NCBI RefSeq assembly: GCF_026151205.1
Contig: NC_087079.1
Span: 17,232,945 to 17,296,944, forward strand
DNA length: 64,000 nt
Source: Bolinopsis microptera
Lineage: Eukaryota > Ctenophora > Tentaculata > Lobata > Bolinopsidae
Direction of reading: 5' to 3'
Shown here in pieces: positions 1 to 10,400 of the stretch (position 1 is its first letter; each line of letters opens with the position of its first letter). Below the pieces are notes generated by a model. The model did not search any database. It saw only the letters and a program-made list of their open reading frames with translations, and had not been told where the DNA came from. The position numbers and the translations under genes were made by a program.

Positions 1-2519
1 CTCAGGAGGATTATTGAGAAAAAATTGGACCACCCTTACACCGGTTCTAGACATGCAGTGATTCCCAAACTTGGTTTGATTGGTCCAAGGACCAATATTA
101 ACTCTTTCCGACCAATTTTGAACCAAATATTAATTTTCGTTCATTTCCGTTCATTCCATGAAACTGGGTCATTTTGTGCGACTTTCGATGCCCCCTATAC
201 CTAGCTTGCAACTATCATTTACAATTATTTTTGGCACCATTCATGGCTTATTAGGGCAAATAAATTCCACTTTTGTTCCCATGTTCCAGTTTTGTTCATC
301 GGATTCATCAACTCAGTAATCCCTGGAATGTGGATTAGTGATTACTCCCTTAGTGATGTTAGGCCCCTATCTCCCTATTTAAGCTTCTCTGAGAATACAG
401 TTTATAACATGATAATTTCTTATGATCACTAGGGTATCTTCTCAGGTTTCTACTTTTTTCAAGAAAATTCCCGCATGTTCATGAAATGAACCTAATGAAC
501 AAACTTTACTGTGTGCCAGAACTGTCTCTTAATAAAGTTAAGACGACCAAAACACCAGAGTCATAGGATGTTTTTGAAATGACTGGTCGGAATATTGATT
601 GTACAGCAAATCGGGGACATCAATTTTGCCGCAAACTTGCACTGGGAGGTATGTATATAATCATATCTCAGAATGAAAAAAATTGATATAATGTTTAAAA
701 AATTAACATTTACGTGAAATGCCAAGATGTCCACTAACCATTTGAAATCTGTCTGTATCGATTTAAGAAGTAGTTCTAAAAAGCTTGAGTCCTCTAGTAT
801 GTAGTAACATATTTAAACAGCCCAACAGCATTGTTACAAGGATCAGCTAGACTTATTGCACAAGAAAAAACTATAAAATCAATTTCACTTTCTAATACGC
901 AGGGTTCGATATTAGAAGAGTGAAAACTACACTCTACAACTTTGGGGCAAACATTTGTCACACGAATCCCACAGTATTCGTAAAATTGAATGAAGGGTTG
1001 TCATGCCCAATGTGTCGAACTTCGAGATTGGGGACGGGTTCTATAAACAAACAAACAAAGAAACGCATAATGAATATATTAAGCTTCATGTCGCTAAAAA
1101 ACGGTTTATTATGTTATAATATTACAGTGATGGGAAGCATAATTTGATAATTAGTAACATTTTACTAGGTATTTGTACCTAGCATTATAATCTATCTTTA
1201 TTTATTAGTGCAGTGTGTAATATATCAATAAACCTTCCCATGAATCCGATATGATACTTTTGTAGTGTTTTCTGGTGGTTTATTGTTAATCGTTGTGTGG
1301 TAAATATCATATCCTATGATTACTATATGATATAATTAAAGTTTTAATATTTTCTGAATAGACTTGTTTTTGAGATGATTTAGTAGTTTGTTGCTGGATA
1401 TTTTCACCTCACCCTTTAGAACCGCTCTGTCATGGTTAGTACCTGACACTTGTGTCAGTTGCTAACCATATGGGTGGTATACAAGCACATTATTTCATTT
1501 CATAGTTTAATTTATCAATTTTTGTAGAAATGTTTACGATAACGTGTTATGATGTTTTAGGTATAATTATCTGATTTGATTCATATAGTTCTGCATCAAC
1601 TTTTAATTCAGTTTAAATTGATTAAAATTGGCATAGTTTATTGTTGCGAATACCCCCCCCCCTACCAATATAATGTTGACTACTGACTTACCTCTTCGAT
1701 GGATGAAAAGTTTCTTCTCAGGAGAATATGTCGACTGCTTCGCAGAGAATTTCGGCTCAGTAACCCAAACATTGCTAACAGATAGTAAACAGATAACGGA
1801 TCTGTGCAAAATAGTAATACTAACTCAAAATAATAATAATATGCTATCAATTAGTCCCTAGCGGGATGCGTACATGGTGAAATTAACAATTTACTTGAAC
1901 AGTTCAGCACCGCGCGCCAACAATTGTTTAATTCAGATTATCGCGCAAAATAACTTTGCGCAGGCAGAAACGTGGGCGATAACTGGGGGCGAGGGCACGT
2001 ACGGTCGCAAGCTACCATATACAAAAAAAACCTCGTTCGCTAACCCTTGTCCTTGAATCTTTTGTGCCTTCGGCACTTTGAGTCATGGATCGGGAAAAAA
2101 TGAATTTTAGAGATATGATAAATTACTCCTTTATTAATTAATTTTTATCGATTTAATATTTTCAAAATTCCCAAAAACTCCAAGCAATAACTAATAATTA
2201 GTTCATAAATATGATATATATATAATGATTTAATGATATTATCATATCGACAGAAAGCTATTTAGGCTCCGTAATGCCTAAACACATGATCGGCAAAATG
2301 TGACTTAGTCCCAATTAAGATTTTACTGATTCGATGACAACTTGTTTAAAAGAAACAAAAGGTTACATAAAATTATAATTGAAGTTTGAAAATCACATTT
2401 GAATTTCGATTTAAACGTATGTATCAATGTACATAATATTATTGAATAACGATTGACCGTAATTTTTCAACCCAATAGGAGCACAAGAAATGGAATTAAA
2501 ATTGAAACACCAATTACTC
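1..2519. other. AT-rich region without recognisable gene
   Basis: Only short open frames of 60-75 codons occur here, none with a protein family I recognise. A run of about 10 C begins at 1653. A slightly GC-richer patch lies at about 1900-2060. I see no terminal inverted repeats or intact RNA gene. Confidence 0.5.
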
Positions 2520-2539
2520 ACAACATAATACACAATATT

Positions 2540-3074
2540 ATGATAGCACTATAGCATGTATAGCACTATAGTACTATAGCATGTATAACAGTATAGCATG
2601 TATAGCATGTATAGCACTATAACATGTATTTTACTATAGTACTATAGCATGTATAGCAGTATATCATGTATAGTATGTATAGCATGTATAGCACTATAGC
2701 ATGTATATTGTATAGCACTATAGCATGTATAGCACTATAGCATGTATAGCACTATAGCATGTATAGCACTATAGCATTTATAGCACTATAGCATGTATAC
2801 TGTATAGCACTATAGCATGTATAGGTCTATAGCATGTATAGCACTATAGCATGTATAGTGCTATAGCATGTTTAGCACTATATCATATATAGCACTATAG
2901 CATGTATAGGTCTATAGCATGTATAGCACTATAGCATGTATAGTGCTATAGCATGTATATCACTATAGCATGTATAGCACTATAGCATGTATAGCATGTA
3001 TAGCACTATAGCATTTATAGCACTATAGCATGTATAGGTCTATAGCATGTATAGCACTATAGCATGTATAGTGC
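2540..3074. repeat. 17-bp minisatellite downstream of COMMD9
   Basis: The unit TATAGCACTATAGCATG is repeated about 30 times with variants (an inserted TATAGGTC form, GTGC instead of GCAC, and short deletions). It stops about 60 bp before the COMMD9 stop codon, so it lies in the presumed 3' UTR or immediate downstream flank of that minus-strand gene. Confidence 0.9.
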
Positions 3075-3133
3075 TTTGACTACCTTCAAATCTCGCGTAA
3101 AAACGACCAATTTGGATGTCAAAGTGTCAACTG

Positions 3134-3673
3134 TTATGATGTTAGTTGATTGATCTGGGATTTTATCTGTTTTAAACCCGACAGTAAAGAAGCGAGAGAA
3201 TCTTTAGAGAGGTGAGCGTTAACTGATTCAGTCCCAGAAGTGTCTTTGATGTTGAGGTTAAGAAAACAAAGTGGTGTGTTGGTGTCTTGTTCAGTACTCA
3301 CAGTCCAGGAGAAAGCTGCCAGTTTCGGCAACGAGACCTGATTTTCAGCTATCTGTTGCCTCCAAAACGGTAGCAGCTCCACGATAATCTTTGTAAGAAG
3401 ACTTGCTAAACTTTTATGGAAATCTTCTGGAAAAAGAGATATGATTTCCTCAGGGCTTGCAATGTTGTTCTGTACAATTTTAGAATTAAAACCACAGAGA
3501 GAGTTCAATAAAGTTTCAGTTTCTTGGCCAGAGCAGTCCAATGTAGTGGCGATTGCATCTAACGTCTCTCCCGAGTAACTATCATGCTCATTCATCGATT
3601 CATGGCATATTTTTTTGACAAAATCTTTACTCTTGGCTTTTAACAGTAAGTTGAATGAAGTAAACTCAGTCAT
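3134..3673 (-). CDS. COMMD9: COMM domain-containing protein 9 (COMMD9)
   Basis: An uninterrupted frame of 179 codons, close to the usual COMMD length (about 200). COMMD9 is a subunit of the COMMD/CCDC22/CCDC93 (Commander) complex, which works with retriever in endosomal recycling of membrane cargo. The N-terminal half is the helical HN domain. The diagnostic block FPEDFHKSLASLLTKII lies at residues 81-97, followed by a conserved W (104) and LPKLAAFSW (115-123), which open the C-terminal COMM domain (about 105-179). These blocks match the COMMD9 subfamily better than other COMMDs as I recall them. The ATG is the first in frame. No intron is needed, which is unusual, since animal COMMD genes are normally spliced; it could be an intronless retrocopy, though no frame damage is seen. 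Confidence 0.92.
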   Translation of the reverse strand: MTEFTSFNLLLKAKSKDFVKKICHESMNEHDSYSGETLDAIATTLDCSGQETETLLNSLCGFNSKIVQNNIASPEEIISLFPEDFHKSLASLLTKIIVELLPFWRQQIAENQVSLPKLAAFSWTVSTEQDTNTPLCFLNLNIKDTSGTESVNAHLSKDSLASLLSGLKQIKSQINQLTS

Positions 3674-3836
3674 CCTGAATGTTTATATTATTAGCAAAGC
3701 AGTTTAAGGAGATTCTCTAGATACACCCCACCACCCCTGGTCCCTTAAATTGCTACAGGGAGTCCCAAAGAAGGCCACCAAATGTCACTTGCCTTGACTT
3801 TAATATCAGGACTTGTAACTTCGTAGGCCACATGCT

Positions 3837-5091
3837 CAGGGTTGCCGGCATTTTTGAGAGTCATTTTTAAGGTTTTTTCACGTCTTTTAAGGCCCCTTTT
3901 GACCCATTTTTAAGGTCCAAAACAGTTAAATTCAAGGTTTTTTAAGGTCCACAGTGCGAAAGTTTGGACAAACGTAATGCAATAAAGGTGCAAATTTAAG
4001 GTTTTTAAGGTTTTCCGATACAGAAATTGCAATCATATCTAAAGGGGGAAGGTATAATTTCAGAAAACCCCAATCAGATCTACAACAAGCTAGGTATAAT
4101 TTCAGAAAAACCCAATTAGATCTACAACAAGCTAGGTATAATTTCAGAAAAACCCAATTAGATCTACACCGAGCTAGGTATAATTTCAGAAAATCTTATC
4201 AGGTCTACACAGAGCTAGGTATAACTTCAGAATATCCAATCTTATCTACATCAAGCTAGGTATAATTTCAGAAAATTTTACTAATCCGGAAAATCCATTT
4301 AGATCTACAACAAGCTAGGTATAATTTCAGAAACACCCAATTAGATCTACAACAAGCTAGGTATAATTAAAGAAAAACCCAATTAGATCTACACCGAGCT
4401 AGGTATAATTTCAGAAAACCCCAATTAGATCTACACCAAGCTAGGTATAATTTCAGAAAAACCCAATTAGATCTACACCGAGCTAGGTATAATTTCAGAA
4501 AATCTTATCAGGTCTACACAGTGCTAGGTATAATTTCAAAATATCCAATCAGATCTACACCGAGCTAGGTATAATTTCAGAAAATCTCATCAGATCTACA
4601 CCAAGCTAGGTATAATTTCAGAAAATTTTACTAATCCGGAAAATCCATTTAGATCTACAACAAGCTAGGTATAATTTCAGAAAAACCCAATTAGATCTAC
4701 ACCGAGCTAGGTATAATTTCAGAATATCCAATCAGATCTACACCAAGCTAGGTATAATTTCAGAACATCCAATCAGATCTACACCGAGCTAGTTATAATT
4801 TTAGAAAATCTTATGAGGTCTACACAGAGCTAGGTATAAATTCAGAAAATCTTATCAGATCTACATCAAGCTAGGTATAATTTCAAAAAATTTTACTAAT
4901 CCGGAAATCCATTTAGATCTAACATCAAGCTAGGTATAATTTAGGTATGGAACCTTAAAAAACCTTAAAAACCCGAAAATTTGCCCGTTTTTCACGTCTA
5001 TTTTAAGGTTTTTTGCCCAAAATTGCCGTTTTTAAGGTTTTTAAGGTTTTTTAAGGTTTTTTAAGGTTTTTAAGGTCCCCCGGCAACCCTG
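3837..5091. mobile_element. Non-autonomous hAT-like DNA transposon
   Basis: The ends form an inverted repeat: CAGGGTTGCCGG on the left, CCGGCAACCCTG on the right. An exact 8-bp target duplication CACATGCT flanks it (3829-3836 and 5092-5099). CAGGG-type termini with 8-bp duplications are the hAT signature. Subterminal DNA is full of TTTTTAAGG motifs in both orientations. The interior holds a 42-bp tandem array and no transposase. Confidence 0.85.
4048..4945. repeat. 42-bp minisatellite inside the hAT-like element
   Basis: About 21 copies of a unit of about 42 bp that begins CTAGGTATAATTTCAG and ends AGATCTACAACAAG. Variants differ by 1-5 bp and in the AACCC/ATCTTATC segment. The array fills almost the whole interior of the transposon. 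Confidence 0.9.
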
Positions 5092-5099
5092 CACATGCT

Positions 5100-5680
5100 A
5101 TGATGCTCCAGGATCTGTATTATAAGTTTTCAAGCAAATGAAATTTATATAAAGTAAAGCAGATAGCGCAAGAAATGAGCTAGATATTAGAAAATTTGTA
5201 AAAAACGTCACTAGGCTGCTGCGCCTTCCTCAAATGAACTAGAGGTCTGACGTTCTCAAGCCGTTCTGGAGTTATTAGGGCGTTGCCCCCCCCCCCCCCC
5301 CCCTTATTAACACTGATCACTTCACACTTGGTTGCCTCTTTTTGGGACCCCTGTATTAACGAGCCCTCATTAATAATGTACCACAACTTAGAGGATATTA
5401 GAATAATGATTATAATCAAATCTACACAGCAATTTAAGAATTTTGTATGAGTTGTCAAGGACACTCAAATCAGTTCTATGAAGTGCTAAGTGCTAGTTAC
5501 AGATATAGGCTCAGAAACCGATAAATGGAGGCACGGTTAATATTTAATAAGTATTTTAATGATAGACTATCTGCGCATTGGTCAAAATTTTAAAATAAAG
5601 CATCTGAATTGGGAATATGTTAACAATCAATTTGCAAAAAGATCAACACTAAATTCAGATTTCACATTCTACAGAATAAC
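5100..5680. other. Intergenic, no gene seen
   Basis: Contains a run of about 17 C near 5286-5302 and low-complexity AT-rich sequence. No coding signal is recognised. Confidence 0.4.
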
Positions 5681-5689
5681 ACATAGCAA

Positions 5690-5778
5690 CTAGTAACACC
5701 CTAGTAACACCCTAGTAACACCCTAGTAACACCTTAGTAACACCCAAGTAACACTGATTGCATTCTCACCTAGCTAAA
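5690..5778. repeat. Stray copy of the BLOC1S2 11-bp array with its splice-donor end
   Basis: Six or so copies of CCCTAGTAACA are followed by ACTGATTGCATTCTCACC and then CTAGCT. This is the same junction seen three times in BLOC1S2 intron 3 about 2 kb away, where it represents the first bases of the intron plus the last bases of exon 3 on the minus strand. Confidence 0.8.
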
Positions 5779-6065
5779 AAAGTATTGTCTTCTTTTGTTA
5801 ACATACAGATAGGAACAAGAACTTAGCATGCACGATACATTTTCCCTACATTGTAACAGTACTATTTTAATACTTTCAACACTGCCACATAACAAATAAT
5901 TTGAGATCATGAATACGATGTTGAGATGTTGTGACATTGAAAGTTGAAACGTAGAAAAATTCCATTTCCTGATAAGAGCTTTTTCCTTGTCGCAATAAAC
6001 AAATTTGGCCCCAGAAACATTACAAGTTTACAACTAATAAATAATGTTCCGATCCGGATATTATA

Positions 6066-6158
6066 TAACCATAACCATAACCATAACCATAACCATAACC
6101 ATAACCATAACCATAACCATAACCATAACCATAACCATAACCATAACCATAACCATTT
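6066..6158. repeat. (ATAACC)n microsatellite
   Basis: About 15 perfect copies of the hexamer. Open frames through it encode only dipeptide repeats and are not genes. The hexamer is not the metazoan telomere repeat. Confidence 0.95.
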
Positions 6159-7208
6159 TTTCTGGTATGACTTGCTATTATCACTCATTCGAGGAATACA
6201 TCAAATCAAAGAATATTCATGTTAATTCTTTTCGAATGAAGGTTCATTTTCGTATTTATTTGATAGTAACTTGGCAGTACTACCGGGCATTATATAAGGA
6301 CGACCGGGATATCTCAGATATGGAGCTAACAAGTTTATTCATTCAAATTTATATATTAAGTGTGATCAGGCGAATGGGTTGACACAAGATCTGCATTATG
6401 GGAATCGTGCAGAGAGCCTAATTACGGTGACCTATTGAAATATGTTACAATGAAGGTTCTACCATGTTCAGAAACACGAGTATAAGCAATTCAATTTTGA
6501 TTGGGTGTGGCCCCTAAAAATCGAATTTTCAAATTTTGGCGATGGAATCCTCGAATGAGTAGTTACAGTATTCCATCTGCAAAGTTACAGATCTCAAATA
6601 TGAAACACGGCGATGGTATAAGACCCAACGTATGTACACTGACTTTTGCCCGGGGGCATTAGCGTTACTGTTTCAATTTATCATTTCAAGTGAAAAGTCT
6701 AGTCGTAAGCCTGCAACCTAGAACGGCATACGTGACCAATGACCATTACGTTTTTGTTGTAATGCCGTATGGGGTAATCATTTTTGCTCCCTTTATGTAA
6801 ATGAACTTAAAAACCTAGATACTTTTAAAACCTTGGTTTATCTAAAAGCCATACAATATGGTAACAAGCCAATGACATCTAAGCCAAGGGCAAGGTAAAA
6901 AACAACATCTCGATCATTCGACTGAGTCAACTGAGGAGAAAGTTACACATATATCCAACGTAATCCTAAGCTCACTTCATAAACTAGGCGACGCTGGGAT
7001 TATAAAGATTCTAATAGAAACCCCCGATTAAAAGTTGAAGCTGCCATGCTAACCACTCGGCCACCTAGCCTAAAAAGCCGTGCAGTGTGCACATAAAATA
7101 TCTGATCTTTATCCACTTCTTATTAAATCTACTCATAATGAAACTAGTTTCTGTAGTCAAAGATCTTATATTTGAAAAGAACCTGTCATTATATTCACAA
7201 TAAATATA

Positions 7209-7382
7209 CCTTAGTTCGTTTAATTATGGCTGGTTAAATTTGGCGGTTTTTCGGAAGTTTCGCCTTATTTTTAGAGTTCTGTAAGGGTATATGGCATAAT
7301 AAATTTTGGAAAATCCGCAATATTTTAACCTGCCATATTTTACCTGCCACAATATTACCTGCCATAAATATACGAACTAAGG
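7209..7382. mobile_element. 174-bp MITE with TA target duplication
   Basis: The termini CCTTAGTTCG and CGAACTAAGG are exact inverted repeats, flanked on each side by TA. The first nine bases match the ends of the pogo-like element at 19150-20106, so this is probably a miniature relative of that family. Confidence 0.75.
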
Positions 7383-7479
7383 TATCAAAATTTAATGTGC
7401 TATGAATCTGTCCTTCAAATGACCCGAACCTCAAATGGAACGTCATCGGTCATTTTGATTTTTAACATTGTTAAGATAC

Positions 7480-10400
7480 TCATCTTTTCTCTAATTTCTT
7501 GAACTTTGATTCAAGAACTTTAGTGTAGGCATCTAGACGCAGGGTCGCTTGCTCGAGGGAGGCAACAGAAACATCTGCAGAAAGGAGCATGAAAAATATA
7601 ACTAGGATAGAGTTATTAATGCTGCAATATCTATTAATATATCAATAAGTATTAATAATTATTACCATTTGCTCGTCGCAAACATAATGTTAAATATATT
7701 ATCCGTGATCAGATCGATATTTTCACCTAGCTGATTGAGTTGCTCCAGGTAAGGCAAGAGTAATGAACACCCTAGTAACACCCTAGTAACACCCTAGTAA
7801 CACCTTAGTAACACCCTAGTAACACCCTAGTAACACCCTAGTAACACCTTAGTAACACCCTAGTAACACTGATTGCATTCTCACCTAGCTGATTGAGCTG
7901 CTCCAGGTAAGGCAAGAGTAATTAACAGCTTAGTAACACCCTAGTAACACCCTAGTAACACCTTAGTAACACCCTAGTAACACCCTAGTAACACCCTAGT
8001 AACACCTTAGTAACACCCTAGTAACACCCTAGTAACACCCTAGTAACACCTTAGTAACACCCTAGTAACACTGATTGCATTCTCACCTAGCTGATTGAGC
8101 TGCTCCAGGTAAGGCAAGAGTAATTAACAGCTTAGTAACACCCTAGTAACACCCTAGTAACACCTTAGTAACACCCTAGTAACACCTTAGTAACACCTTA
8201 GTAACACCCTAGTAACACCCTAGTAACACCCTAGTAACACTGATTGCATTCTCACCTAGCTGATTGAGTTGCTCCAGGTAAGGCAAGAGTAATTTATACT
8301 TGACATCAAGATCATGGAGACTGTCTTTAATCTGTGTTGTGGAGTGAGACAGGTTCGTATACTGATCAATAGCGATCGTGTTTAGTTCCTGAAAAAGTGA
8401 AAGTAAATGTTTTACAACACATTATTTATATTATAGGCCCAGTTTTACAATATATATATATACACACTCTGTTACAAAACATACATTGGGGGGGGGGGGG
8501 GGGGGGAGGGTAGGGTTGGGAAATACTGATGGTTGCGGACGGGAGGGGGGGGGGGGTGGGTCTGGGCCCAAATCTTTATTAATCAAATTGAGTAATTCGA
8601 TATATGATCGATATAAGTCGAGGCTTCCCCTTTTATTTGCGATCTCGGAAAACATGCCTCCCCTTTGTAATGTGAGCTCGAAAGCCTGCCTTCAGAGGTG
8701 GGTCCGGGACTCTAGGGCGTAAGACTCTAGGGCGTAAGACTCTAGGGCGGCGCCCTACAAAACAGGACTCTAGGGCGTGAAAAATCTTGGGCGTGAAAAA
8801 AACAGGACTCTAGGGCGTGAAATATTGTTTTTTTCTAATTTTCTGCGTCTATGAAGTCAGCTTCGTGGTTGTGTGGAATTGCAGGTGTCTCCGTGGACCG
8901 TGAGGCTCAAACCCTTGGTCCAGATTCACCCCTTACAGGATCCGGCTTTCTTCACACATCTCCAAGACTGTGACCCATCTTTTCTTAGTTTTCCATCTGG
9001 AGAGTACCGGAATCCTAGGTGCAGTGCGTTCTTACTCTTGGCCGTTCTTCCTCTGATTAAAGTAAACGAAAGATCGGACATAGTGTAGTAGGAAACGAAT
9101 GATAATGAATTAATGATGGGATAGATCACTAGATCATGTTTTTATTGTTATTGTTTTGATTATAAACATCTTTCTTTACTGTACAGGGTGTGTTGGTGAG
9201 CTTTTATAATTTGACAATAAAATGTTGGTGACTGACAGCTTCCCACGCTTCCCACCTCTAAGACACTAGCTATCAGTATTGTTTACATTTAAAGTTTATC
9301 ATTATGTATGGGACCGGGACTCTATTATATATGTATATAATATCAAATATGCATACTATAATAGTACAGTATTGTTTTGAAATAAGTTTAATCCGCTTTC
9401 GTTATGCTCAGTCAGTGTTACATTTCATTGGCTGTATCTTAGGTCGAGATAAATACTCCCTGTGAACCTGTGACAACGGACATCCTTATTAAAAATGAAA
9501 TTAGATTCATTTTGATCGAAAATATAAAAATTATATTTCACGCCCTAGAGTCCTGTTTTTTTCACGCTTTAGATATTTTCACGCCGTAGAGTCCTGTTTT
9601 GTAGGGCGCCGCCCTAGAGTCTTACGCCCTAGAGTCTTACGCCCTAGAGTCCGGACCCCTTCAGAGGTACGTATTGAGAATAACTCGGACCGAACATTTT
9701 CCCACAAACTTTCTCAGAATCAGAAACATTCTTGGTTTAAGGTCCTCCAAAGTAGATGAACGTTGGTAGTCCACAAAAACTAGAAACAGTCTGGATTGCC
9801 TGTCAATCAGGCAATCCAGACTGTTTGGAGGAGATAATGTCCTCTAGATAATTCTACAAAAGGAACTATAAAAATCCTAAAGTTTTCCAAAGCAACCTTT
9901 CTTTGTGACGGCCCCACAACAACAATATATTTCCTCAATGCACTTGTATCGGACACTAACAATCTAGAGATCCGATGGATAGCGGGGAAACTAAAAAGCA
10001 GATAAGCTGGCAAAGCTTGGCACAACCACTGAATCCAATTTGAATTTCGACGACGACAAAGTCACCAGACTGAATCAGGAAACCTGGTTACCTGATGGTC
10101 CCAGGCACACCAAAATGTCACTCGGCCACAAACATGGAACATGTAAACATCATGAAAAACCTTGACACTACATTCAGCTTCATGTCCTATATGTAATGTG
10201 TGGCGAAGAAGAGGAGACTGTCTTGCACTTTCTTGGACAGTACCCGGCTATTGCCCAAATAAGAGGGCAATATTTCCAGGACTGTTACCCCTCTGTCAAT
10301 GACATATTTGACAACCAACATTAGGAACCGACCGGATATCCGGCTGAATCCGGATTCGGCCGGATATCCGGCTTCAATATCCGGTTTCAGCTCCGGTTTC

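Noticed and set aside
5907-6382. Frames encoding NH, IT or WL dipeptide repeats
   Set aside because: Translation of the (ATAACC)n microsatellite.
7725-8256. 11-bp CCCTAG-containing array as telomeric repeat
   Set aside because: The unit CCCTAGTAACA is not a telomere motif and is interleaved with BLOC1S2 exon sequence.
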